Origin: Sphingomonas kyeonggiensis
Lineage (GTDB): Bacteria; Pseudomonadota; Alphaproteobacteria; Sphingomonadales; Sphingomonadaceae
DNA length: 64,000 nt
NCBI RefSeq assembly: GCF_014196745.1
Contig: NZ_JACIEH010000003.1
Span: forward strand, 62,001 to 126,000
Reading direction: 5' to 3'
A program made the position numbers and the translations under genes. This document shows, piece by piece, positions 17,301-26,000 of the stretch (the stretch's first letter is position 1; every line of letters starts with the position of its first letter). The notes beneath the pieces were generated by a model that was not told the origin of the DNA, ran no database searches, and saw nothing but the letters and a program-made list of their open reading frames with translations.

Positions 17301-18268
17301 CGAAAAAGCTCAAGGTCGCCATCGTACAGGATTCGCCGGTTCCCCTCGCCATCGGCGCTGGGCTGGACCGAGCCATTGCCAAGGCGCGCGAGGCGATCGA
17401 GAAGGGCGCGCGCGTCATCGCCTTTGGGGAAGGCTTTCTGGGCGGCTATCCGGCCTGGCTCGAGCATATCGCCCCCGCACGCCTCTGGGATCATCCCGGC
17501 ACCCGCGAGCTGCACGCGCTGCTGCTCGACCAGGCGATCCGCGGCGACGATCCGCGCTTCCAGCCGCTGCAATGGACGGTGGACATCGCCGATGTCGCGG
17601 TGTCGATCGGCGGCTATGAGCGGGTCCGCCAGAGCCTCTACGCTACGCAATTCCTGTTCCGGCCCAAGGCGCCGGTGCTCCGCCACCGCAAGCTGATCCT
17701 GACACCCGCCGAGAAGCTGATGCTCGGGCGCGGCGACGGATCGACGCTGGGGCTGCACACCGCGCCCTGGGGCAAGATCGGCCAGCTCGCCTCGACCGAG
17801 CATTGGATGCCCCTGGCCCGCGCAGCGATGCATCACGAGGGCGAGACGGTGCACGTCGCCGCCTGGCCGCAAGTCACCGACATCGCGATGCTCGCCTCGG
17901 CGCATTATGCCTATGAGGGCCGTGCCTTCGTCCTCGCGGCCGGCACCATCCAGTACAAGCAGGAGCTGATCGCCGGCTATGAGAAGGCCGGCGGCGACGG
18001 ATCGGCGCGCAAGCTGCTCGATCGCCTTCCCGACGGCCAGATCCAGCGCGGCCACAGCGCGATCCTGGCGCCCGACGGCGTGGTGATCGCCCAGGCCGGC
18101 ACCGCGCCCGAACTGCTGATCGCCGAGATCGACCTGGACGAAGTCGATCGCGGGCTGGCGACGATGGACGTCGATGGCGCCCAGGCGCGGCACGACGTGT
18201 TCGAGCTCTCGGTCGATCGCCGAGAGCGCGCCGGCATCGTCGACAAAGACGAGAGCGAAGCCGCCTGA
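17297..18268 (+). CDS. Nitrilase-superfamily protein with the catalytic cysteine replaced by serine
   Basis: A 323-residue member of the carbon-nitrogen hydrolase superfamily, nitrilase branch. The catalytic Glu is present (AFGEGFLGGYP, Glu45) and so is the Lys (RHRKLILTPAEK, Lys132). The third member of the triad should be Cys in a motif like LICWEHYMPL. Here the aligned segment is QLASTEHWMPLAR, with Ser166 encoded by TCG at 17792-17794. Downstream, HVAAWPQ and the conserved Tyr/Glu region (SAHYAYEGRAFVLAA) are kept. It may be a pseudoenzyme or have altered chemistry. Start GTG 17297 overlaps the era stop (GTGA). Confidence 0.85.
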   Translation: MTKKLKVAIVQDSPVPLAIGAGLDRAIAKAREAIEKGARVIAFGEGFLGGYPAWLEHIAPARLWDHPGTRELHALLLDQAIRGDDPRFQPLQWTVDIADVAVSIGGYERVRQSLYATQFLFRPKAPVLRHRKLILTPAEKLMLGRGDGSTLGLHTAPWGKIGQLASTEHWMPLARAAMHHEGETVHVAAWPQVTDIAMLASAHYAYEGRAFVLAAGTIQYKQELIAGYEKAGGDGSARKLLDRLPDGQIQRGHSAILAPDGVVIAQAGTAPELLIAEIDLDEVDRGLATMDVDGAQARHDVFELSVDRRERAGIVDKDESEAA

Positions 18269-18286
18269 GGGCGTACGATATTCAGA

Positions 18287-18328
18287 ATCCTCCCCGTTAG
18301 GGGGAGGATCGAAGGGGCATGTTGCCCC
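18287..18328. terminator. Paired hairpins between convergent genes
   Basis: ATCCTCCCC (18287-18295) pairs with GGGGAGGAT (18301-18309), followed by GGGGCA-TGT-TGCCCC (18314-18328). It separates the nitrilase homologue (+) from the YceD-like gene (-) and uses the same CCTCCCC palindrome vocabulary as the larger repeats. It is a plausible bidirectional terminator. Confidence 0.6.
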
Positions 18329-18338
18329 TCGGTCCGCC

Positions 18339-18890
18339 TCAACCCTTGCCCAGCTTGTCCCTCAGGCCGGCCAGACCACCGAACGGGCCGCTTTCCTCGG
18401 CGAGCCGCTTCGCCTCGTCCTCGCTGATCACCCCGGCATCGCGCAGCGCGGCCTCGGCGGCGGGGCTGCGCGGATAGGGGTCGAGCGCCAGCGCCAGCGT
18501 CTCGGCCGCCGCCTCGCCCAGATCGATCGCGCCGCCCGAATAGAAGACGATGTCGCACTCGTCCTCGCTCAGCTCGGTCTCGTCGTCGCTGTCCTCACCT
18601 TCGCTCTCGGGCAGGAAGCGGATCGCGAAATCCTCCTCGATCCGGGCGGGCACGGGGTCGTCGGTGATCACACAGGCCTGGACCACCTTGGCCGAGAGAT
18701 GGCCGGTGGCGATGATGCCCTGCGCGTCGCGGCGGATGCGATAGTCGGCGGTGAGGTTGCCGATCGACTTGAGGCCGAAACGCTCGGCCAGCGCGATGCG
18801 CTCGGCCGGCTCGGCCTGGACCTGGATCTGGCTCTCGCCGGCGCCGATCGTGTCGAGCCGCTGCGGGCGGTTGAACTCGTTCTGGATCAT
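18339..18890 (-). CDS. YceD/DUF177 family protein
   Basis: A 183-residue acidic protein of the YceD (DUF177) family, linked in other bacteria to 23S rRNA metabolism and often found before rpmF. Visible features are the conserved CVITDDPVPARIEEDFAIRFLP near residue 73-94, the acidic run EGEDSDDETELSEDE, and DIVFYSGGAIDLGEAAAE with DPYPRSP. The start is ATG 18890, overlapping the stop of the upstream chaperone gene as ATGA. The frame upstream of it is a shadow. rpmF and plsX are not adjacent here. Confidence 0.85.
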   Translation of the reverse strand: MIQNEFNRPQRLDTIGAGESQIQVQAEPAERIALAERFGLKSIGNLTADYRIRRDAQGIIATGHLSAKVVQACVITDDPVPARIEEDFAIRFLPESEGEDSDDETELSEDECDIVFYSGGAIDLGEAAAETLALALDPYPRSPAAEAALRDAGVISEDEAKRLAEESGPFGGLAGLRDKLGKG

Positions 18891-19396
18891 GCCAGCTCTC
18901 CGGCGATCAGGGTGGCGACCGGCGTCTCGCTCAGCTTCGCATGAAGGGCGCGCAGCTCGGTCTCGACATGGGCGAGCGCTTGCGGGTCCGGCGCCTCGCC
19001 ACGATAGAGGTTGCGGACCAGCGCTTCGCCCAGCGTATTCCCTGCCAGGCCCTCGCGATAGGCGCCCAGCCGGCCGCCGAGCATCCCCATCATCTTGCCG
19101 ACATGCTTGCCGACGACGATGTCGCCGATGCCGATCTGGCGCAGCTGGCCGTCCATGTCGTCGATGAACACTTCGGTGAGGTGCGTGCTGAACGGCACCG
19201 CCGCCTCGTCCTGTTCGAGCCGGAGCAGCGCCAGGCTCATCACCGCGGCGATCATGTCGAACCGGCCGTCGATCGTGTCGGGTACCGCGCCGGCTTCGTA
19301 CCAGTGCGGCTGGCGACCGCGCGCGACGATCGCGGCGTAGAGAATCGGGGCGGCACCGCGGTCGGGAGCCTGGAAGAGCCGCTGGAGCAAGCGCAT
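18887..19396 (-). CDS. Ubiquinol-cytochrome c chaperone (CBP3/UQCC1-like)
   Basis: A 169-residue homologue of the mitochondrial bc1-complex assembly factor CBP3/UQCC1. Recognisable parts are YAAIVARGRQPHWYEAGAVPDT, FDMIAAVMSLALLRLE, LTEVFIDDMDGQLRQIGIGD, and VGKHVGKMMGMLGGRLGAY. It probably helps assemble cytochrome bc1 at the inner membrane. The start is ATG 19396; a longer frame to 19597 would run into bamE on the other strand. It is coupled to the YceD-like gene downstream and divergent from bamE. Confidence 0.88.
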   Translation of the reverse strand: MRLLQRLFQAPDRGAAPILYAAIVARGRQPHWYEAGAVPDTIDGRFDMIAAVMSLALLRLEQDEAAVPFSTHLTEVFIDDMDGQLRQIGIGDIVVGKHVGKMMGMLGGRLGAYREGLAGNTLGEALVRNLYRGEAPDPQALAHVETELRALHAKLSETPVATLIAGELA

Positions 19397-19517
19397 GTGC
19401 CGGTTCGGTCCTGCTATCTGGGAGCGCGACCTTGTTTGGCCGCATTTTGCCGCATATTGAGGCGAACGGCGTGCGATGCAATGCGTGACGCCGGTACGCG
19501 TTTGCCTGGAGACCAGA

Positions 19518-19997
19518 ATGTCGATTCCCGCCCGCGCGCTTGGCGCCGCCCTGCTGGCAGCCGCGCTTGGCACCACCGCCTGCGTGCCGGTGCGCACCCA
19601 CCAGGGCTATATCATCGACACCGAGCTGGTCGATTCGGTCCAGCCCGGCATCGATACGCGCGAATCGGTGCTCCAGACGCTGGGCCGCCCGACCTTCACC
19701 AGCCAGTTCAACGAAGGCGAGTGGTATTACATCTCCCGCCAGAGCGCGAACCTCGGCTATCAGGGCCTGAAGGCGAAGGACCAGACGACGCTGCGCATCA
19801 CCTTCGACGCGAAGGGCAACGTCGCCGCGGTCGACCGGACCGGCAAGGACCTGATCGCCTCGGTCGATCCGTACGGCAAGACCACCCCGACGCTGGGCCA
19901 CAAGCGCGGCTTCTTCGAGGATCTGTTCGGCAATATCGGCACCGTCGGCGCGCCGGGTACCGGTGGCCCGGGCGGTGGCGGCGGCAACGGCCCCTAG
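19518..19997 (+). CDS. bamE: Outer membrane assembly lipoprotein BamE
   Basis: A lipoprotein subunit of the BAM complex that inserts outer-membrane proteins. Signal peptide with lipobox GTTAC (lipidated Cys near residue 20), then the SmpA/OmlA fold: QPGIDTRESVLQTLGRPTFTSQF, WYYISRQ, and LRITFDAKGNVAAVD. It ends in a Gly/Pro-rich tail of ~20 residues. Length is 159 residues. The start is ATG 19518 after GGAGACCA; the longer frame from 19476 lacks a signal peptide at its start. It is divergent from the bc1 chaperone gene. Confidence 0.92.
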   Translation: MSIPARALGAALLAAALGTTACVPVRTHQGYIIDTELVDSVQPGIDTRESVLQTLGRPTFTSQFNEGEWYYISRQSANLGYQGLKAKDQTTLRITFDAKGNVAAVDRTGKDLIASVDPYGKTTPTLGHKRGFFEDLFGNIGTVGAPGTGGPGGGGGNGP

Positions 19998-20119
19998 TAG
20001 CTGGCCGCGGCCTGCGCCTTTCATTTCGCTGACGGCGCCGTTCCCGGGCCGTTCAGCGAGGCTTCTCCAAACAGGCGCTCTACCGGAAAGCAAATCCGGT
20101 CAGTGCTTTGGAGGAAGAC

Positions 20120-20641
20120 ATGAAGACGTTCGTAACCGCCGCGCTGCTCGCCGCCGTCGCGATGCCGGCCGTGGCGCTGCCGACCGCAGCCAATGCCCAG
20201 TCGCGCGAGGAGCTGCGCCGCGACCGCCAGGATATCCGCCAGCAGGAGCGCCAGCTGCGCGATGCCCATCGCCGCGGCGACCGTCGCGACATCCGGGACG
20301 AGCGGCGCGACGTGCGCGAGGCGCACCGCGAATATCGCGAAGACCTGCGCGACCGGGACCGCGCCTGGGCGCGTGACGACTGGCGCTACAATCGCGATCG
20401 CAACCGCGCACTCTATTCGCGCGGCAGCTGGAACGCGCCGTTCCGCTACAATGCGTTCCGCGCCGGCGGCCGGATCGCCCCGAGCTATTATGGCTCGCGC
20501 TATGTGATCGCCGATCCGTGGCGCTATCACCTGCCGCGCGCGGACCGCTACCAGAGCTGGGTGCGCCACTATAACGACGTGCTGCTGATCGACACGCGGC
20601 GCGGCATCGTGATCCGCACGATCCCCGGCTTCTACTGGTAA
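20120..20641 (+). CDS. RcnB-family periplasmic protein
   Basis: A 173-residue secreted protein with a signal peptide cleaved after ANA-Q near residue 27. It continues as a highly charged Arg/Asp/Glu helix (about residues 29-85, coiled-coil-like) and then a C-terminal RcnB-type domain: YVIADPWRYHLPRADRYQSW, VRHYNDVLLIDTRRGIVIRTI. RcnB in E. coli modulates nickel/cobalt export, but metal specificity cannot be inferred here and no rcnA is nearby. The start is ATG 20120 with GGAGGAAG upstream. A hairpin follows the stop. Confidence 0.78.
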   Translation: MKTFVTAALLAAVAMPAVALPTAANAQSREELRRDRQDIRQQERQLRDAHRRGDRRDIRDERRDVREAHREYREDLRDRDRAWARDDWRYNRDRNRALYSRGSWNAPFRYNAFRAGGRIAPSYYGSRYVIADPWRYHLPRADRYQSWVRHYNDVLLIDTRRGIVIRTIPGFYW

Positions 20642-20661
20642 TCTCGCAAGATCAAAGGCTT

Positions 20662-20692
20662 CGGCCGCACCGCCCTTTGGGCCGTGCGGCCG
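20662..20692 (+). terminator. Hairpin downstream of the RcnB-like gene
   Basis: CGGCCGCAC (20662-20670) pairs perfectly with GTGCGGCCG (20684-20692) around a loop of 13 bases, starting 21 bases after the stop. There is no T-tract. The rest of the gap to 20786 holds no gene. Confidence 0.5.
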
Positions 20693-20786
20693 GTGCCGTT
20701 GGGCACGGTCCCGAAAGGGGGTGGGACCATTTGCCGAAACGCCCGAATCAGCGTTTCGCTCCCTCAACATTCCCCGATTTTACGCG

Positions 20787-23039
20787 CTATCGGATGGTGA
20801 ACAGCACCTGGTCGACGACCTTGCCGTCCAGGTCGACCAAGGCGAGGCGATGCTTGCCCGGCGGGGCGAGGATCAGCGGGTGCGAATCGGCGGTGCCCAG
20901 GTCGCGCTTGTCGAGAATCAGCCGGTGGCCAAGCGCCTGGCCGGACACCGAAATCGCCAGGCGCTGATTGTCCTGGGGGATATCGGGATCGAGCGCATAG
21001 ACGCTGCCCGCGACCGGATTGACGATCCGCGGCCGGCGCGCCTCGGCCGGGGCATAGGCGACGCGGTCGAGCCCGGTGCCCTTCAGGAAATATTCGCGGC
21101 GCGGCTGCTCGATCCCGGCGGCGAAGCGGATCTGGCGCTCCTCGATATCGGCCGGGCGCGGCGGCGCCTTGCCGGGGTTCGCCTCATTGAGCGCCAGCAT
21201 CACGTCGCGCCACACCGGCGCCGCGCCGCTGGTGCCCGAGACGGCACGCATCGGATCGCCCTCGAGATTGCCGACCCACACACCCACGGTGAAGCGATCG
21301 GTGAAGCCGACGCACCAATTGTCGCGCATCGCCTTGGACGTGCCGGTCTTCACCGCCGCCCAGAAAGGCAGGCGCAGCGCCGAATCGACCCCGAACGTGC
21401 CGGCCCGCGCATTGGGATCGGCGAGCATGTCGGCGACGATCCAGGCAGCCTCGGGCGTGGTGGTGCGCCGCGGCGCCTCGGTCTTGGCGTCCATCGTCAG
21501 GCGAAGCGGCGACCAGCGCCCCGCAAGCGCCAGGCTGCGATAGGCGTCGACCTGCTCCATCAACGTCACTTCGGCCGATCCGAGCGCGAGCGAATAGCCA
21601 TAATATTGCCCGTCCTCGACCAGCCCGCGATAGCCGGTGTCCCATAGCCGGTCGCGGAACGCATCGACCCCGGTGAGCAGCAGGGTGCGCACTGCCGGCA
21701 CGTTGAGCGAGCCGGCCAGCGCGATGCGCGCCGAGACCGGCCCCTTGAACGCCTTGTCGTAATTCTGCGGCACGTAGAGGCCCGAGGCGGTGTCGAGCTG
21801 GACCGGGGAATCGTCGAGGATCGAGGCGGCGGTGAGATAGCCCTTCTCGATGCCCATCGCGTAGAGGAACGGCTTCAGCGTCGAACCCGCCTGGCGATAG
21901 GCCGAGGCGCCATCGACTGCCGGCGCGGTGCTCTCGCCGCCGATCCCGCCGACATAGGCGAGCACGTCGCCGCTCGCATTGTCGACCACGATCACCGCGC
22001 CATCGCGCGCGCGGCTGCCGCCCAGCCCCTGGAGCTGGCGCTTGAGCGCGGTGATCGCGGCGCGCTGGATGCCGGCATCGAGCGTGGTGGTGATCTTCGC
22101 GCCCGGCTTGGTCAGCAGTTCGGCCGAGAGATGCGGCGCCAGCCCCGGATCGAGCGCGAGGCTGCGCGCCGGGCCGAGCATCGAGGCAGCGGCGCCGGCG
22201 AAGCGGGTGCAATCCCTGTCGCGGCTCAGCGCGCAGGCCCGGCGCGCGACTTCGCCCGGTACTGCCTGCGGATTGGGCAGCAGGGCGGCGAGCAGCAGCG
22301 CATCGTCGCGGGTCAGCGTCGCCGGCGTCTTGCCGAACAGGCCGAGCGCGGCGGCGCCGATCCCCTGCGCCTCGCCGCGGAAGCCGGCGAGGTTGAGATA
22401 GGCCTCGAGGATCTGGTCCTTGCTCCAACGCGATTCGAGGCTCCACGCCGCGCGCATCTGGCGAAGCTTCTCGCGCACCCCGCGGCTGCCCGGCGCGGCG
22501 AGATCGGGGGCGAGATAGGCGGCGACCTGCATCGACAGGGTCGAAGCGCCGCGCCCGCGCTTGCCCTCGATCCGGTCGCGCGCCGCGCCGGTCAGCGCCA
22601 TCCAGTCGACGCCGCCATGCGCGCGGAAACGGCGATCCTCGGCGGCGATCAGGATATCGCGCGCGACCGGGGAAACGTCCTGCAGCCGGGTCCAGGCAAG
22701 GCGGCGCGCCTGGTAGTCGATGCGGCTGGAGTCGATCAGCACGCCGTGCCGGTCGTAGAGCCAGGCCTCGGACGGATGCCAGCCGGCCCGAACCGCCGAA
22801 TAGTCGGGCAGCGCCGGCGGGCGCGTCACCCACCAGAAGCTCCCCGACACCAGCAGGAACAGGCCGAGCACCGTGCCGACCACGCGCGGCGGGGTGACGA
22901 CGCCACGCCACCCCTTGTCCTTCCACGCCGCCCGCTCCCGCCCGAACCAAGCATGCAGCGCCTCGGGGGCATCGTCGATGCGCTTCGTCCAGCGGCGGGC
23001 GAAGGCGAGGAGGTGGTCGAGTGCCTCCTTCGCCGTCAC
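20787..23039 (-). CDS. pbpC: Penicillin-binding protein 1C
   Basis: A bifunctional peptidoglycan synthase at the inner membrane. One N-terminal anchor (about residues 52-71). Glycosyltransferase motifs: AAEDRRFRAHGGVDW and GASTLSMQVA. Transpeptidase motifs: GSTLKPFLYAMG (the SxxK serine), AGSLNVPAVR (SxN) and VKTGTSKAMRDNW (KTG). It ends with the PBP1C C-terminal domain (RPRIVNPVAGSVYAL onward). Length is 750 residues. Start GTG 23039 overlaps the stop of the alpha-2-macroglobulin gene (GTGA). The pairing of pbpC with an alpha-2-macroglobulin gene is well known in Gram-negatives. Confidence 0.95.
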   Translation of the reverse strand: MTAKEALDHLLAFARRWTKRIDDAPEALHAWFGRERAAWKDKGWRGVVTPPRVVGTVLGLFLLVSGSFWWVTRPPALPDYSAVRAGWHPSEAWLYDRHGVLIDSSRIDYQARRLAWTRLQDVSPVARDILIAAEDRRFRAHGGVDWMALTGAARDRIEGKRGRGASTLSMQVAAYLAPDLAAPGSRGVREKLRQMRAAWSLESRWSKDQILEAYLNLAGFRGEAQGIGAAALGLFGKTPATLTRDDALLLAALLPNPQAVPGEVARRACALSRDRDCTRFAGAAASMLGPARSLALDPGLAPHLSAELLTKPGAKITTTLDAGIQRAAITALKRQLQGLGGSRARDGAVIVVDNASGDVLAYVGGIGGESTAPAVDGASAYRQAGSTLKPFLYAMGIEKGYLTAASILDDSPVQLDTASGLYVPQNYDKAFKGPVSARIALAGSLNVPAVRTLLLTGVDAFRDRLWDTGYRGLVEDGQYYGYSLALGSAEVTLMEQVDAYRSLALAGRWSPLRLTMDAKTEAPRRTTTPEAAWIVADMLADPNARAGTFGVDSALRLPFWAAVKTGTSKAMRDNWCVGFTDRFTVGVWVGNLEGDPMRAVSGTSGAAPVWRDVMLALNEANPGKAPPRPADIEERQIRFAAGIEQPRREYFLKGTGLDRVAYAPAEARRPRIVNPVAGSVYALDPDIPQDNQRLAISVSGQALGHRLILDKRDLGTADSHPLILAPPGKHRLALVDLDGKVVDQVLFTIR

Positions 23040-26000
23040 CGCTGCGCCACGGACAGCACGGCATTGGGCAGCTGCGCGCGGATCTCGGGCGCATACATCG
23101 CCTCGATCCGGGTCGCGGGCAGGTTGAACTTGCCCGCCGCGTCGAGCCGCATCACGTACGACACGGTGAAGCTGCCGCGCGGCACCCAGCCATAGAAGGC
23201 GCGCCAGCTGTCATTGCCGCGCTCGATATAGCTGGGCGAGACGCCTTCGCTGGTGCCGGCGTCCTTGGCGAGCATCTCCGACTGGCCGCCGAGATTGCCG
23301 ACGATCGTCGCGCCCGCGGGCACCGGATCGTTGATCACCACCCAGTTGCGCTCGGCCGAAGCCTCGACGCTGATCGTCACCTTGACCACGTCGCCGCGCG
23401 TCCAGCGGCCGGCGACCGCCTGCTTCACGGCCTCGACCTTCTTGGTCGCCTTGTACCCGGCCATCAGCGGCTGGGTGAGCGGCACCGCCGCCTTCACCCG
23501 GACGAACGCCCAGGGACCGGCCGCACTCGACTGGTTCAGCACCAGCGGCGTGGCCTGGGCGGGCAGCGGGAAGCTGAAGCTGCGCTGCGGCTCAGCGAGC
23601 GGCCAGTTCAGGCTCAGCGGGCTCGCACTGCCGAAGCTGGCAGTGGTCACGCCCGCGATCGCCTCGGCCGGGTAGAGCCCCATGAAGCGCCGCGCGAGGA
23701 TCGTGCCCCAGGCATTGGCAGTCGTGGTGTCCCAATGCCCCCGCTGCTGGCGGGCGGCGATGCCCACCATCAGCTTGGCCGAGTCATTCTCCCAGCCGGG
23801 GCGGCCGAGCGTGGCGAGCAGCACCTTGATCGCCGCTTCGTCGTCCGACGACATCAGCCACCAGGCCATGTGCCCCTTGTCCGAGATGTCGACGCGGGTG
23901 CCCTCATAGACCAGGCGCGTGCGCAGCACCTTCTCGGCATCGATGCGGAGCTGCTGGCCATTGGCCAGGCCCTGCACCTTGCCGAGCGCCATGGCATAGT
24001 CGGAAAGCGTGCTGGTCGGCATCTCGGCCGGCGCCATGCCGATCTGGCCGAGCATCGCCGAAGTCGCCGCGCCCTGGCGCGCCAGCGCGGTGAAGGCAGC
24101 GACACGCTGCAGGCGGACATCGCCATAGTCCTCGTGACGCAGACGCCCGTCGAGTACGGCCTTCATCGCCTCGAGCATCTTGCCCTTGGGGCCTTCCGGC
24201 AGCGGCAGGCCCGCCTCACCACTGGCCGACAGGATATAGGCGGTCAGCGCCTCGGAGCCCGGCCAGTCGCCCGGCCAGTAGCGCAGCAGGCCGTCACCGT
24301 CCTGATAGGCCGGGATGTCGCTGGCGATCAGGTTCCACATCCCCGTATCGCCCAGCGCGATCGCGCGCGACGTGCGCTGCTCGAGGCAGTTGTACGGATA
24401 GGCGGACATGTACTCGCGCACGCCCGAAAGCGGCGGGGCGAGGCTGTCGGTCAGGCTCACCTCGACCGCGCCGAAGCCGGGCAGCGCACCCGCCGGCGGC
24501 GCGATCGGGAATTGCGTGCCCGTGCCGACCCGGCCGAGCGTCGCCGCCCAGGTCTCGACCGGCACGGCCGGCGCCACGACCTGCGCCACCGTGACCTTGT
24601 CGGCCGACTTGCCGTCCGCCGACTTGGCGGTGACCGTCCAGCTGAGCTTGCCGTCGCGCGGCGGCGCGGTGAGGTTCCACACCACCGGCGCGGCGCCGCC
24701 CGCCGGGATCTCGACAGTCAGCGGCTTGCCGGTCGCATAGGCCGGGTTGAGCGCCACCGTGGCGGTGACCTTCATCGGCTTGCTCGATCCGTTGCGCAGC
24801 GTGAACATCGCGCCGAACTGGTCGCCGGTGCGCACCAGCTGCGGCACGCCCGCATAGATGGTGAGGTCCTGCGACGAGCGGATGCTCGCGCTGCCCGTGC
24901 CGAACAGCTGCGGGCCCGAAGTGGCGATCGCGACGAGCTTGAACGACGTCAGCGCGTCGTTGAGCGGCACCTGCACCTTCGCATGCCCATTGGCATCAAG
25001 CGCGACCTTGCCCTTCCACAGCAGCACCGGCTGGAAATTCTCGCGGTTGAGCCCGGAGAGATCGCCGCCACCGCCGCCGCCGGCCTCGACGGCCTTCTTG
25101 CCATAGTGGCGCTTGCCGACCACTTGGGTCTGCGCGGTCGAGGTGAGCACCGAGATCGGGCGATCGCCCATCATCGCGGTCAGCACGTCCCAGCTCTCGT
25201 TCGGCGAGAGCTGGAGCAGCGCCTCGTCCACCGCGACAAAGGCGACGTCGGCGCTGGCGGCCGGCTTGCCGTCGGGCGTCTTCACCGTGACGTCGACCTG
25301 CGCATTGTCGCGCGCGGCATAGCTCGGCTTGTCGGCCTTCACCGCAACGTCGAGCTTATGGCCTTCCCAGCCGACCTTCACCTTGGCGATGCCCAGGCGA
25401 TAGGCGGGCTTGGCGAGATCGACCGTCGCGGTCGGCTCGCCGCCGTCCTTCGACCAGGGACCGCCCCAGTCGCGCGCGATGTTCGAGCGCCAGTTCTGCC
25501 AGCCGGTCACGCGACCGCGCACCGCCATGACCGAGACGAACACGTCCGGCGCATAATCGCCCGGCATCGGCACTTCGATCACCGGGTCCTTGCCGGTCAG
25601 CCCGACGACGAAGCTGGAGAGCACGCCTTCGCGCTCGACGGTGACCAGCGCGGTCGCGTCGCGGAAGGGCATGCGGACCTGGAACTTCGCAGTTTCGCCC
25701 GCCTTGTACTCGAGCTTCTCGGGGATGACGTCCATGCGGTCGCCATTGTCGCCGCCGAACCACCAGTCGTCATCGCCGACCAGCCAGACCGACTTGGTCG
25801 CCCGCGCGACATTGCCATTGGCGTCCTTGGTGGTCGCCACCGCATAGACCTCGCCCGAGACACCGGGGTCGAGCGCGCAGCTCGCCAGGCCCTGGGCGTC
25901 GGTGGTCGCCGAGCAGGTGGCGCTCAGCCGCGTGGTCTTCATCTGGTTGTCGTACGCGTAGAAGCCGCCGATCAGCCGGCGCCGCGCGGTGAGGATCTCG

